Source: Lachnospiraceae bacterium (GTDB lineage Bacteria; Bacillota; Clostridia; Lachnospirales; Lachnospiraceae). From it: DNA of 47,410 nucleotides. A program made the position numbers and the translations under genes. Shown in pieces: positions 36,509-46,066 of the stretch. Within the stretch, counting starts at the first letter, position 1. Each line of letters starts with the position of its first letter. The notes under the pieces are model-generated. The model was not told the origin of the DNA and searched no databases. It saw nothing but the letters and a program-made list of their open reading frames with translations. The stretch spans positions 1 through 47,410 of the forward strand of contig JALENY010000028.1 of assembly GCA_022767285.1 (NCBI GenBank), given 5' to 3'.

Positions 36509-37069
36509 GTGGACAAAACAGTGAAAAAATGCCCACGCTGCGGAAGAATCAGTGAGGGGACAAACATATTTTGTGTGTGCTGCGGAAGCAGATTGGTGGA
36601 TGCGGCAGATGCCGGGAATGCCGATCGGGTGACGTTGTGTGTCGGAAATGCCGATCAGGTGACGCTATGTGTCGGAAATGAGGACATAAAGCAAAGATTG
36701 TCCGATTCCTCGATGAAATACAATGGGAAGGAAATCTGCCGAGAGTTAAGAAATCTTCGTGTACAGTTCGCGCAGGCAAATGATCTGCCATATGAGGAAA
36801 AAGAGTGTGACCATCAGGGACCCTGCAGCGGCACTTGTGCGTATTGCGAACAAAAACTGGATGAATTGAATCTGGCGGCTAAGAATGTAGGTATAGAAAG
36901 ACCAATGGTCTATCCGTCTGTTGAGGTCGATCGAATATTCATGCGAAGTGCTCCTCCGACGATGGGAATGATGAGGGCTCCGCACGATTTGGAAAGTGAT
37001 GTTTATTCCGGTCCGCCAAAAAAATCGGTCGGTGTTTTGAAACGAATAAAAAAATTGCTGGAGAAATAG
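36509..37069 (+). CDS. Zinc-ribbon protein with CxxxGPCxGTCxxC-like motif
   Basis: A 186-residue soluble protein. Residues 8-25 form a zinc ribbon (CPRC ... CVCC). Residues 36-59 are a 10-residue tandem repeat (GNADRVTLCV, GNADQVTLCV, GNED). Residues 78-120 contain a helix and the cysteine motif C100, C106, C110, C113 in ECDHQGPCSGTCAYCEQKL. I recall similar GPCxGTCxxC modules in uncharacterised small proteins of Clostridia and Bacteroidetes, some near radical-SAM genes. The C-terminus is basic (LKRIKKLLEK). The GTG start follows GAAAGGA by 8 bases. It sits 13 bases before the radical-SAM gene, so it may be its substrate, partner or iron-sulfur donor. Function unknown. Confidence 0.8.
   Translation: MDKTVKKCPRCGRISEGTNIFCVCCGSRLVDAADAGNADRVTLCVGNADQVTLCVGNEDIKQRLSDSSMKYNGKEICRELRNLRVQFAQANDLPYEEKECDHQGPCSGTCAYCEQKLDELNLAAKNVGIERPMVYPSVEVDRIFMRSAPPTMGMMRAPHDLESDVYSGPPKKSVGVLKRIKKLLEK
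36614..36673 (+). repeat. 30-bp tandem duplication inside the zinc-ribbon gene
   Basis: Two 30-base units (36614-36643 and 36644-36673) encode GNADRVTLCV and GNADQVTLCV, each with one cysteine, and differ at only a few bases. A third unit begins (GNED) and stops. Confidence 0.85.
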
Positions 37070-37082
37070 AAGGATGCGGCTG

Positions 37083-37739
37083 ATGGGAGTTGATCGCTTG
37101 CGGGTCGGAACAGACGGAGAAGGTGTTGTGACGCTTGTGGGCTTTTTTGGATGCCCGCTTCGCTGTGTCTATTGCCTGAACCCACAGTGTCACCGGGAAC
37201 GCGGGAGATTGTGGCTCAAAAGGATTCATCCGCCGGGACAGGCGGGAAAGCAGAGGCTTTCTCTGTCTGGAAAGAAAGAGATGAAGCTGAGCCCGTTAAA
37301 ATTGTATAAAGCAGTGAAGCGGGACGAAGTATATTTTCGTATGAGCGGAGGAGGCGTAGTCTTCGGCGGAGGGGAACCACTTCTGAACAGTCGGTATATA
37401 AAAAAATTTGCCCGCTTTGCAGCAGGTCGATGGAAGATTCGTGTGGAAACATCCCTGAATGTGGAGCACAGGCACATGGAACGCCTGATTGGTGTGGTGG
37501 ATGAGTGGATCATTGATATAAAAGACGCAAATCCGGAGATTTATAAACGATACACAGGGAAAGACAACAGGCAGGTTCTTGATAATTGTAAAAAATTATC
37601 AGAAATGGTTTCCAGAGAGAAGATTCATATTCGGATTCCGCGTATACCGGATTATAATACGGAGAAAGATGTGGAGAAAAGTGTTCGCCTATTTGAAAAA
37701 TATGGACGAACAGAAGTATTTTCTTATATCTTGAAGTAA
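37083..37739 (+). CDS. Radical SAM protein of the glycyl-radical activase type
   Basis: A 218-residue protein with the SAM cluster motif C24-x3-C28-x2-C31 in GFFGCPLRCVYCLNPQC, a GGEP motif at 96-99 (VVFGGGEPLL), and later VETSLNV and WIIDIKDANPEIYKRYTG, as in pyruvate-formate-lyase activases. It lacks the extra ferredoxin domain of larger activases. No glycyl-radical enzyme is encoded nearby. ATG 37083 is preferred to ATG 37074, which touches the AGAAGG box. Expected chemistry is SAM cleavage to a 5'-deoxyadenosyl radical. The neighbouring cysteine-rich protein is the only candidate target in the locus. Confidence 0.85.
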   Translation: MGVDRLRVGTDGEGVVTLVGFFGCPLRCVYCLNPQCHRERGRLWLKRIHPPGQAGKQRLSLSGKKEMKLSPLKLYKAVKRDEVYFRMSGGGVVFGGGEPLLNSRYIKKFARFAAGRWKIRVETSLNVEHRHMERLIGVVDEWIIDIKDANPEIYKRYTGKDNRQVLDNCKKLSEMVSREKIHIRIPRIPDYNTEKDVEKSVRLFEKYGRTEVFSYILK

Positions 37740-37786
37740 AAACAGCATAAGAAAACAAAAAATAGCAGACGTAAAAGCGGAAGATA

Positions 37787-37839
37787 TGATATAATATCTG
37801 AGAATACGATGCGTCAGGCGGATGTGGAGTCAGATATCT
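37787..37839 (+). promoter_or_regulatory. Extended -10 promoter and leader element, copy B
   Basis: TGATATAAT (37787-37795), with no clear -35, then GATGCGTCAGGCG (37808-37820) at the same distance as in copy A (20903), AGTCAG, and the perfect palindrome GTCAGATATCTGAC (37829-37842 region). CGTCAG and CTGACG can pair to make an RNA hairpin. It precedes the zinc-ribbon/SH3 gene at 37925. Confidence 0.65.
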
Positions 37840-37924
37840 GACGAAGTTGAAATACAGTATGAATATTTAGCGGATGTGTGTATCCCTAATAATAGTGAGA
37901 ACAATCATGGTCGGAGGAACGAAA

Positions 37925-38911
37925 ATGAAGAAATGTCCGGTTTGCGGAACCGAGTGTGGAAATCAGGATGTTTTTTGCAGTGAGTGCGGTGCATCGCTGC
38001 AGAACGTAATACCACAGGAAAATAATGTTGGACAGCAGGATATGACGATACAGGGATTCGGACCGGTACCGGGAAACTATTCGGGACGGGACAAAGCCTC
38101 CGGTCGTGGAAAGGCTTCATCCTCAGGAGGGAAAAAGAGTAACAAAGCGGCAATTATCGCCGTTTCTGTGGCAGCAGTGGCGGTCATTGCAGTGCTTGTA
38201 GCCGGCATTTTCATTTTGAAAGGAAAAGAGAAAGGTGCTTCCGATGAACCGGTGATCGGAACGGATCAGGATGCATCCGGAAAGAACGGCTCCGACGGAA
38301 CATCAGATACGGTTGTCCGAATCACACCGGCGGAAGTGGAAAAATTGCCAACTGTGGCACCGGAAACGGATAATAACGATACTGCGGCAGAACCTTTGAA
38401 CCCGCAGACTCCGGAGACCGCGCCGGTACAGACTCCTGCCCCGTATATACCGGAGGAAAATGATAGCTATGAGGGAAACACATCCGGTATAGGGACCGCA
38501 ATGCAGACCTGCCAGGTAGTTAACTGCAGTGAGAGCATTACGCTCCGTACCCAGGCGAGTGTCACTGCTTCTGAGATATGTCAGATACCGCTGGGAGCAG
38601 AAGTGACTTTTATCAGCACGGCCGGAAATGGTTTTTACCAGATCATCTATAACGGAAATACAGGATATTCGCTGGCATCTTTCCTCAGCATCAACCCTTA
38701 TGATACGACAAATGCCACCTACATGCAGGTCGTGAACTGTACGGAAAGCATTACTCTGCGCAAGACCCCCAATACAAAAGCGGATGAATTTTGCCAGATA
38801 CCGCTGGGGGCAACGGTTCAATATCTGGATACTGCTGAGAACGGCTTTTACATGGTATCCTACAACGGTCAGATTGGGTATGCACTGGCCAGCTACCTGA
38901 AAATATGTTAA
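37925..38911 (+). CDS. Zinc-ribbon, single-pass membrane protein with two external SH3b domains
   Basis: A 328-residue protein: a zinc ribbon at the N-terminus (C4, C7, C18, C21), a basic Gly/Ser linker, one membrane helix (about 75-98), a Thr/Pro/Glu linker, then two bacterial SH3 repeats (about 195-256 and 267-327), each starting QVVNCxESITLR and ending GYxLASxL. SH3b domains bind peptidoglycan or similar ligands, so the protein probably spans the membrane with zinc ribbon inside and wall-binding part outside. The GGAGG box favours ATG 37925. The end overlaps the M14 peptidase start by seven bases. Confidence 0.85.
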   Translation: MKKCPVCGTECGNQDVFCSECGASLQNVIPQENNVGQQDMTIQGFGPVPGNYSGRDKASGRGKASSSGGKKSNKAAIIAVSVAAVAVIAVLVAGIFILKGKEKGASDEPVIGTDQDASGKNGSDGTSDTVVRITPAEVEKLPTVAPETDNNDTAAEPLNPQTPETAPVQTPAPYIPEENDSYEGNTSGIGTAMQTCQVVNCSESITLRTQASVTASEICQIPLGAEVTFISTAGNGFYQIIYNGNTGYSLASFLSINPYDTTNATYMQVVNCTESITLRKTPNTKADEFCQIPLGATVQYLDTAENGFYMVSYNGQIGYALASYLKIC

Positions 38912-40185
38912 ACCGAAACCGATGGTTTAAACCGGGAATTTTTGCAGTCTGTGCGCTCATAGTAGTATGTGGTTTTCTGGTTTTCGGAAGAGCTCAGAAA
39001 AGAACGGCAGAAGACAAGAAGACGATACAAAATGAGATCGGTTCAGAAGAATCGCAATCTATTGAAAAATTTTCAGAGGAAGCTGCCTCTGATAACGGTC
39101 AGTCGGAGGACGCGAAAAATAATCCGGCTGATGCAGAAGGCGATGCGCAGGAATCCGTAAGTGCGGATCAGGAAAACACAGAGTCGGACAGCGCATCCAC
39201 AGCCAAAACGGATTCGGAAAAGAGTAACGTGACGGAGGAACAACTGATTGTCTTGCAAAACCCGACCATGTACACCTACGAAGATTTGGAAAATGATGTT
39301 TGGGTCCTCTCGCAGTTATATCCTGAGATTGTCCGCAGCGACAGCCTGGGGACAACGCCGGATGGCAGAGAACTGTATCATTTTGTGATCGGTGATCCGG
39401 AAGCAGAAAACAGGATATTCATCAGTGCGGGCATTCATGCGAGAGAATATATCACCTGCCAGCTGGTTATGAAACAGGCAGCGGTATTTTTGGGGAATCT
39501 GACTGCTGATGCAGTTTATGGTGACTGTACTTATCGTGAATTAATGGAAGGAAGCGCAATACATGTGGTTCCGATGATCAATCCGGACGGAATTTCCATC
39601 AGCCAGTTCGGGTTGAAAGGGATTCAGACGGAAGCCGTACTGGAGCAGGTAAAAAATATCGCGCAAATGGATGGACAGAAGGCGGAAGGTACATATCTCA
39701 CCAGATGGAAATCCAATGCAAACGGTGTAGATCTGAACCGGAATTTTGATGCCATGTGGGAACAGTACAATGACGGCAAAGGCCATCCCTCCTCTGACCA
39801 CTATAAAGGTACAGAGCCGGGAAGTGAGCCGGAGGCTGCAGCGCTGATCCGGCTGACAGAGGAGGAAAACTTTTCGAGGACCATTTCCTATCACACCCAG
39901 GGAGGCGTTATATACTGGTATTTCGGTCAGGAAGGTGAGCTTTACGAAAAAACAAAGAGATTTGCTGAGCGGATCGGAGTGGCCACTGGATACTATCCGG
40001 AAGCCAATTATGAGAATCTGGATCCGGCAGGGTATAAGGACTGGGCAGTCAGCAAATGTGGGATCCCGAGCCTTACCATAGAAGTGGGGAGAGAAACATC
40101 CCCTGTACCTTCAGACCAGATGGAAGAAATCTGGCTGCGAAATGATACGGTGTGGGAAGAGACGCTTATTGACAGCAGATTGTAA
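38905..40185 (+). CDS. Membrane-anchored M14 zinc carboxypeptidase
   Basis: A 426-residue protein with an N-terminal membrane anchor (about 9-28), a long Ser/Glu/Asp-rich spacer (30-115), and an M14 domain. Zinc ligands are H178 and E181 in SAGIHAREY and H330 in SYHTQGG; the substrate-binding NR is in VDLNRNF (278-279) and the catalytic Glu is E393 in LTIEVGRE. M14 enzymes of this type cleave C-terminal residues or the gamma-D-Glu bonds of peptidoglycan stem peptides. Translation is coupled to the SH3b gene, whose product may bring it to the wall. It acts outside the membrane. Confidence 0.9.
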   Translation: MLNRNRWFKPGIFAVCALIVVCGFLVFGRAQKRTAEDKKTIQNEIGSEESQSIEKFSEEAASDNGQSEDAKNNPADAEGDAQESVSADQENTESDSASTAKTDSEKSNVTEEQLIVLQNPTMYTYEDLENDVWVLSQLYPEIVRSDSLGTTPDGRELYHFVIGDPEAENRIFISAGIHAREYITCQLVMKQAAVFLGNLTADAVYGDCTYRELMEGSAIHVVPMINPDGISISQFGLKGIQTEAVLEQVKNIAQMDGQKAEGTYLTRWKSNANGVDLNRNFDAMWEQYNDGKGHPSSDHYKGTEPGSEPEAAALIRLTEEENFSRTISYHTQGGVIYWYFGQEGELYEKTKRFAERIGVATGYYPEANYENLDPAGYKDWAVSKCGIPSLTIEVGRETSPVPSDQMEEIWLRNDTVWEETLIDSRL

Positions 40186-40320
40186 AAAATAAAACAGCAG
40201 CTGGATATTATAGATAGAAAAATGCGGATGTTTCTGAATGAGCAGCGGATACAATGAAAAAGAAATGTCGGTTTAAGATACTTCAGGTTATCCTGATAAG
40301 AAGAAGGAGTGAAAAACGAT

Positions 40321-41448
40321 ATGCGATGTCCGAATTGTAACAGCGTTTTGGAAGAAGGCGCTTTATTTTGCCAGGAATGCGGTGCCAGAGTTGAAGTACA
40401 TCAGGAAGAATCACGGGTTCGTTTTTGTTCCAATTGCGGGACTATGTTGGAACCGGACAGTATATTCTGTCAAAATTGCGGCACCCGTGCCGAGGAGCCG
40501 GATGCATACAAAACCTATGATGAAACGAAAAAAGGTATATATCAGCCGAATGATTATGATGAACCGGGTGAATACATTCCGAATAACTATGACCGTACCG
40601 GATCCCATTCGGAAAGCACTGCCCGTAAGGGTTCCGGAAAAGCTGCCGGGAAGGGAAGCAGCGCAGGAAGAACAGGGAAGACATCCTCAAGAGGAACCGC
40701 TCATAAATCGACTACGAATAAAGGGCCGATTATTGCTGCAATTATTATCGGTCTTGTCCTGATCGCAGTATGTGTTATAGTGGGGATCAAACTGCTCAAT
40801 GGAGAAAAAGCCAATCAGGATCAGGAAACCACGAGTACGGGAATCGCTGCGGACGGTGATGACGGCGTAGTTACACCGGCAGTAGAGCCGGATGGGGACG
40901 ACAATGGCAACTCAGCGATTACTCCGATCCCGAAGGAGACGATCACCGTAACGCCGACCCCGACGGAGATCCCACTGTCTATTTCTGTGGTGAATTCCCG
41001 GCCGGATGTGAGTTCTTATTTCAAGGTCAATGTTTCATCGGCTTCAGCAACATCTACCATTGTCCAGGAAGGTCATGACAATTCTGCCATCAAGGCATTT
41101 GACGGGGATGAAGTGAGCAGCTGGCAGGAAGGTGTGAATGGTTATGGAATCGGTGAATCGATCACAGGATATTTCGACCGCTCATATAATGTAAGATACA
41201 TCTTTTTAAAACTTGGTAACTGGCGTGATGTGTCAAACAATATTCAGAACAGCCGCCCGCAGACGATCACCATAACCTGTGACGGCTTTGTGCAGCAATT
41301 CACTTTCCCGGATGAACAGAGAGAGTTTTATATTGAATTGAACAAGGAAGTTGCGATGACCTATATCAATATAAAAATTGATGCAGTATATCCGGGTACA
41401 GATTTTGATGATACCGTTATCGCTGATGTAGCTGTTTATGGAAAATGA
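40321..41448 (+). CDS. Double zinc-ribbon membrane protein with external discoidin-like domain
   Basis: A 375-residue protein with two zinc ribbons (C3/C6/C17/C20 and C36/C39/C50/C53), a Tyr/Asn/Gly-rich then basic linker, one membrane helix (about 135-158), a Thr/Pro spacer and a C-terminal beta-rich domain (about 240-375). That domain looks like the discoidin/NADase-type glycan-binding fold: a VSSWQEGVNGYGIGESITGYF segment, then VRYIFLKLGNW and a VADVAVYGK end. The ATG at 40321 follows AAGGAG by 11 bases. The topology mirrors the SH3b protein two genes upstream: zinc ribbon inside, ligand binding outside. Ligand unknown; likely a cell-surface glycan. Confidence 0.82.
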   Translation: MRCPNCNSVLEEGALFCQECGARVEVHQEESRVRFCSNCGTMLEPDSIFCQNCGTRAEEPDAYKTYDETKKGIYQPNDYDEPGEYIPNNYDRTGSHSESTARKGSGKAAGKGSSAGRTGKTSSRGTAHKSTTNKGPIIAAIIIGLVLIAVCVIVGIKLLNGEKANQDQETTSTGIAADGDDGVVTPAVEPDGDDNGNSAITPIPKETITVTPTPTEIPLSISVVNSRPDVSSYFKVNVSSASATSTIVQEGHDNSAIKAFDGDEVSSWQEGVNGYGIGESITGYFDRSYNVRYIFLKLGNWRDVSNNIQNSRPQTITITCDGFVQQFTFPDEQREFYIELNKEVAMTYINIKIDAVYPGTDFDDTVIADVAVYGK

Positions 41449-41464
41449 TCAGAGGAAAATGCCA

Positions 41465-42463
41465 ATGAAAAATAAACAGCAGAACAGAGGAATTTATCGC
41501 GCCCTTGTGGGAATATTGGTTCTGGGATTTGCGGCGGCATTGGTGCTTGCTGTTTTTTCCATAGTGCAGCTGCAGCAATATAAAGAAGACAGCGCAGCTG
41601 TAAAGCGCGATTACGAGCAGCAGATCGCGGAACTCAAAGAACTGCAGACGAACCTGGAGTCACAGATTGAAGAAAAAGCGGAAGAAATTGCCGCATATCA
41701 GGCAGAACAGGATGCAAAAGCAGCGGAAGAGGCCAGCAGGCTGGCCGAAGAGCAGGCTCAGGCAGCACTGGAGGCGAAGCATATGTCGATGGATGAATTC
41801 CGTCAATTATCCGCCGGAGAGATCATCTCCGGAGAACGCATAAAAACAGATGAATTGTCCAGGTATTTTGTGATCAATGAGATTGCGGAAGGAGATGCCG
41901 TTTACAATCGCATCAACGGGAAATCATACAGGGCGAATAACAACATCGGGCTTTCCGACCTGCGCTATCTGCAGATGATCCATTACAATTTTGACCATGA
42001 GATACAGACCGGTGAAATGATCGTGAATGCTGCGGTGGCAGAGGATGTTGTAAACATATTCCGGGAACTGTTTATGATTGGGTACGAAGTGAATTCCATG
42101 TATTTGATTGATAATTTCTGGACCGGCGACGGTGACAGCTCCGATACGGCTTCCATACAGGTGAATAATACATCGGCTTTCTGTTATCGGACGGTAACCG
42201 GGGGCAGTACGCTGTCAAATCACGCATATGGCCGTGCCATTGATATCAATCCACAGCAGAATCCTTACATTACGATTGATTCCAGCGGAAATGCATCCTG
42301 GCATCATGACAACGCAACTCCGTATGTGGACCGCAGCTGCGGTGATCCGCATGTGATCGTGAATGGGGATGCCTGTTACGAGATCTTTGCAAAATACGGA
42401 TTTTCCTGGGGCGGCAACTGGGCCAATCCCATTGATTACCAGCATTTTGAAAAACCCAACTAA
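41465..42463 (+). CDS. Membrane-anchored M15 peptidoglycan peptidase
   Basis: A 332-residue protein with a membrane anchor (about 12-33), a coiled coil (36-105, rich in Glu, Gln and Ala) and a C-terminal M15 domain. Zinc ligands are H253 and D260 in SNHAYGRAIDINP and H327 in YQHFEK, the pattern of L-Ala-D-Glu or D-Ala-D-Ala peptidases. The start at 41465 fits the AGAGGA box; an ATG at 41438 inside the previous gene has none. It would cut peptidoglycan stem peptides outside the membrane. It follows the discoidin-like gene by 16 bases and ends the island; a terminator follows. Confidence 0.88.
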   Translation: MKNKQQNRGIYRALVGILVLGFAAALVLAVFSIVQLQQYKEDSAAVKRDYEQQIAELKELQTNLESQIEEKAEEIAAYQAEQDAKAAEEASRLAEEQAQAALEAKHMSMDEFRQLSAGEIISGERIKTDELSRYFVINEIAEGDAVYNRINGKSYRANNNIGLSDLRYLQMIHYNFDHEIQTGEMIVNAAVAEDVVNIFRELFMIGYEVNSMYLIDNFWTGDGDSSDTASIQVNNTSAFCYRTVTGGSTLSNHAYGRAIDINPQQNPYITIDSSGNASWHHDNATPYVDRSCGDPHVIVNGDACYEIFAKYGFSWGGNWANPIDYQHFEKPN

Positions 42464-42504
42464 AAAGGTGTACGGCAGGAAGCCTGCAGGAAACGTCATA
42501 TTTC

Positions 42505-42542
42505 AATCCGGCGGAAATAAAAATCCGCCGGATTTGGTTTTT
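42505..42542 (+). terminator. Terminator after the accessory island
   Basis: AATCCGGCGGA (42505-42515), 8-base loop, TCCGCCGGATT (42524-42534), then TTTTT after GG. It isolates the island from the str operon. Confidence 0.9.
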
Positions 42543-42598
42543 GGCAGGTTTTAATAAGAAGTTGACAAGAATTTTGATGAATTTTTACATGTTTTTCC

Positions 42599-42627
42599 TT
42601 GACTTTGTAAAATACAGGCGATATAAT
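42599..42627 (+). promoter_or_regulatory. Promoter of rpsL-rpsG-fusA
   Basis: TTGACT (42599-42604), 17 bases, TATAAT (42622-42627). A further TTGACA at 42562 with a TTACAT 17 bases later may be a second, weaker promoter. The leader to 42734 is about 100 bases. Confidence 0.88.
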
Positions 42628-42734
42628 GTTTAGGCGTGCATAAGGATGCAATTCTTTTTGTGCGCCAAAATCTTTACAAAAAAGCAGCCGTTTCGCCGCA
42701 GACAATGCGGACTAAGAAAAGGAGGAAACGAAGG

Positions 42735-43148
42735 ATGCCTACATTTAACCAGTTAGTGAGAAAAGGAAGACAGACCGCTGTGAAAAAATCCACTGCACCG
42801 GCTCTGCAGAAATCTTTCAACTCATTAAAGAAACGCTCAAATGATCAGTCTTCACCGCAGAAACGTGGTGTATGTACAGCAGTTAAAACTGCTACACCTA
42901 AGAAGCCGAACTCAGCTCTTAGAAAGATCGCCAGAGTACGTTTGTCCAATGGTATTGAGGTAACAAGCTATCTCCCGGGTGAAGGACACAACCTGCAGGA
43001 GCATAGCGTGGTACTGATCCGTGGTGGTCGTGTAAAGGACTTACCTGGTACAAGATACCATATCATCAGAGGTACACTTGATACAGCTGGTGTTGCAAAC
43101 AGACGTCAGGCCCGTTCCAAATACGGTGCAAAACGTCCGAAAAAATAA
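42735..43148 (+). CDS. rpsL: 30S ribosomal protein S12
   Basis: The 137-residue product begins [13 protein letters not shown] and contains [19 protein letters not shown] and [13 protein letters not shown], the decoding-centre loops. The lysine of TPKKPNS, where streptomycin resistance changes fall, is the wild-type residue. The ATG follows AAAGGAGG. A longer frame from 42636 is the leader. Confidence 0.97.
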   Translation: MPTFNQLVRKGRQTAVKKSTAPALQKSFNSLKKRSNDQSSPQKRGVCTAVKTATPKKPNSALRKIARVRLSNGIEVTSYLPGEGHNLQEHSVVLIRGGRVKDLPGTRYHIIRGTLDTAGVANRRQARSKYGAKRPKK

Positions 43149-43226
43149 TTAAAATTTTTTAAAATTGTTGAATATCAGTAGTATCACAAAGTAAAACTAT
43201 TAGAGTGAACATTTTGTACGGTAACT

Positions 43227-43811
<585 letters not shown>

Positions 43812-43825
43812 GGGAGGAATAACCG

Positions 43826-45940
43826 ATGGCTGGAAGACAGTACCCATTAGAGAGAACCAGAAACATTGGTATTATGGCTCATATTGATGCTGGTAAAACC
43901 ACAGCAACAGAGCGTATCCTTTATTATACTGGTGTAAACTACAAAATCGGTGATACACACGAAGGTACTGCTACGATGGACTGGATGGCGCAGGAACAGG
44001 AACGTGGTATCACAATCACATCAGCAGCTACAACATGTCACTGGACCCTGGAAGAACAGACTAAGCCGAAACCAGGCGCTCTGGAACATCGTATCAATAT
44101 CATTGATACTCCTGGTCACGTAGACTTTACTGTAGAAGTTGAGCGTTCCCTTCGTGTACTTGACGGCGCCGTAGGTGTCTTCTGTGCAAAAGGTGGCGTA
44201 GAACCGCAGTCAGAGAATGTATGGCGTCAGGCTGACACCTACAATGTACCGCGTATGGCATTTGTCAACAAGATGGATATCCTTGGTGCAGATTTCTATG
44301 GCTGTGTAGAACAGATTAAGACCCGTCTCGGCAAAAATGCAATTTGCCTGCAGCTGCCGATCGGCAAAGAAGATGAATTCAAAGGGATCATCGATCTGTT
44401 TGAAATGAAAGCATACATCTACAATGATGAAAAAGGTGATGACATCTCTGTAACCGATATTCCGGCAGATATGGCAGACGATGCGGAGCTTTATCATACA
44501 GAACTGATTGAGAAGGTCTGCGAATTAGATGATGATCTGATGATGATGTATCTGGAAGGTGAAGAACCGTCCGTAGACGAAATGAAGAAAGTACTGAGAA
44601 AAGCTACATGTGAATGTGCAGCAATTCCGGTATGCTGCGGTAGTGCATACAGAAATAAGGGCGTTCAGAAATTACTGGATGCAATTATCGAGTATATGCC
44701 GTCGCCGCTTGACATTCCTGCAATTAAGGGTGTTGACCTGGATGGTAATGAAGTAGAGAGACATTCTTCTGATGATGAACCGTTCTCTGCTCTTGCATTC
44801 AAGATCATGACCGACCCGTTTGTAGGTAAACTTGCATACTTCAGAGTATATTCCGGTACGATGAACTCCGGTTCTTATATTCTGAATGCTACCAAAGGTA
44901 AAAAAGAGCGTGTTGGACGTATCCTTCAGATGCATGCCAACAAGCGTGAAGAGCTTGATAAAGTATACTCCGGCGATATCGCTGCTGCAATCGGATTTAA
45001 AGTCACCACAACCGGTGATACGATCTGTGATGAGCAGCATCCGGTAATCCTTGAGTCCATGGAATTCCCGGAACCGGTTATCGAGCTTGCAATCGAGCCG
45101 AAGACCAAAGCAGGTCAGGGCAAACTGGGTGAATCTCTTGCAAAACTTGCAGAAGAAGACCCCACATTCCGTGCTCATACGAACAAAGAGACAGGCCAGA
45201 CTATCATCGCAGGTATGGGTGAGCTCCATCTGGAAATCATCGTTGACCGTCTGCTTCGTGAATTCAAAGTAGAAGCCAACGTAGGTGCTCCGCAGGTAGC
45301 TTACAAAGAGACCATCACAAAAGCGGTTGATGTGGACAGCAAATATGCAAAACAGTCCGGTGGTCGTGGTCAGTATGGTCACTGTAAAGTTAAATTTGAG
45401 CCGATGGATGCCAACGGAGAAGAACTGTACAAGTTTGAATCCACTGTAGTAGGTGGTGCGATTCCGAAGGAATACATTCCGGCTGTTGGTGAAGGTATTG
45501 AGGATGCTATGAAAGCCGGTATCCTTGGCGGATTCCCGGTAGTTGGTGTTCATGCGAACTGTTATGACGGTTCTTATCATGAAGTCGACTCTTCTGAAAT
45601 GGCATTCCACATTGCAGGTTCTCTTGCATTTAAGGATGCTATGCAGAAAGCAGCTCCGATCTTACTTGAGCCGATCATGAAAGTAGAAGTATCCACTCCG
45701 GAAGATTACATGGGTGATGTTATTGGTGATATCAACTCCCGTCGTGGTCGTATCGAGGGTATGGAAGACATCGGCGGCGGTAAAATGATCCGCGGATACG
45801 TTCCGTTGTCTGAAATGTTCGGATATGCTACCGACCTTCGTTCCAGAACACAGGGACGTGGTAACTACTCCATGTTCTTTGAAAAATACGAACCGGTACC
45901 GAAATCCGTTCAGGAAAAGATACTTTCCAAAAAAGACTGA
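43826..45940 (+). CDS. fusA: Elongation factor G
   Basis: The 704-residue translocase has G1 [11 protein letters not shown]2 [14 protein letters not shown]3 DTPGHVDF, G4 NKMD and the later domains, ending with [23 protein letters not shown]. It is of normal length with no insertion. Ribosome binding site GGGAGGA. It follows rpsG after 14 bases and shares the str promoter. Confidence 0.97.
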   Translation: MAGRQYPLERTRNIGIMAHIDAGKTTATERILYYTGVNYKIGDTHEGTATMDWMAQEQERGITITSAATTCHWTLEEQTKPKPGALEHRINIIDTPGHVDFTVEVERSLRVLDGAVGVFCAKGGVEPQSENVWRQADTYNVPRMAFVNKMDILGADFYGCVEQIKTRLGKNAICLQLPIGKEDEFKGIIDLFEMKAYIYNDEKGDDISVTDIPADMADDAELYHTELIEKVCELDDDLMMMYLEGEEPSVDEMKKVLRKATCECAAIPVCCGSAYRNKGVQKLLDAIIEYMPSPLDIPAIKGVDLDGNEVERHSSDDEPFSALAFKIMTDPFVGKLAYFRVYSGTMNSGSYILNATKGKKERVGRILQMHANKREELDKVYSGDIAAAIGFKVTTTGDTICDEQHPVILESMEFPEPVIELAIEPKTKAGQGKLGESLAKLAEEDPTFRAHTNKETGQTIIAGMGELHLEIIVDRLLREFKVEANVGAPQVAYKETITKAVDVDSKYAKQSGGRGQYGHCKVKFEPMDANGEELYKFESTVVGGAIPKEYIPAVGEGIEDAMKAGILGGFPVVGVHANCYDGSYHEVDSSEMAFHIAGSLAFKDAMQKAAPILLEPIMKVEVSTPEDYMGDVIGDINSRRGRIEGMEDIGGGKMIRGYVPLSEMFGYATDLRSRTQGRGNYSMFFEKYEPVPKSVQEKILSKKD

Positions 45941-45954
45941 TGTCGTAAAAATGC

Positions 45955-45983
45955 TTGCAAAAACCCCTGATTTGAAATATAAT
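45955..45983 (+). promoter_or_regulatory. Promoter of tuf
   Basis: TTGCAA (45955-45960), 17 bases, TATAAT (45978-45983), just downstream of fusA. It gives tuf its own transcription in addition to any read-through. Confidence 0.82.
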
Positions 45984-46023
45984 CAAGGGTAGCAGGCTTA
46001 TTCTCAGAAACCATTAAAGTCAA

Positions 46024-46049
46024 AATATGCCCCGAGGGCACATATTTTT
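46024..46049 (+). promoter_or_regulatory. Hairpin with T tract just before the tuf ribosome binding site
   Basis: AATAT and GCCC (46024-46032) pair with GGGC and ATATT (46036-46046, AC bulged) and are followed by TTT. It looks like a small attenuator two bases before AAGGAGG, but may be only a 5'-end stabiliser. Confidence 0.5.
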
Positions 46050-46066
46050 AAGGAGGACGTTTTAAA

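Noticed and set aside
40186-40320. Promoter before the discoidin-like gene
   Set aside because: A TACAAT at 40250 has no acceptable -35, so co-transcription from the 37787 promoter is as likely. Nothing else is seen in this gap.
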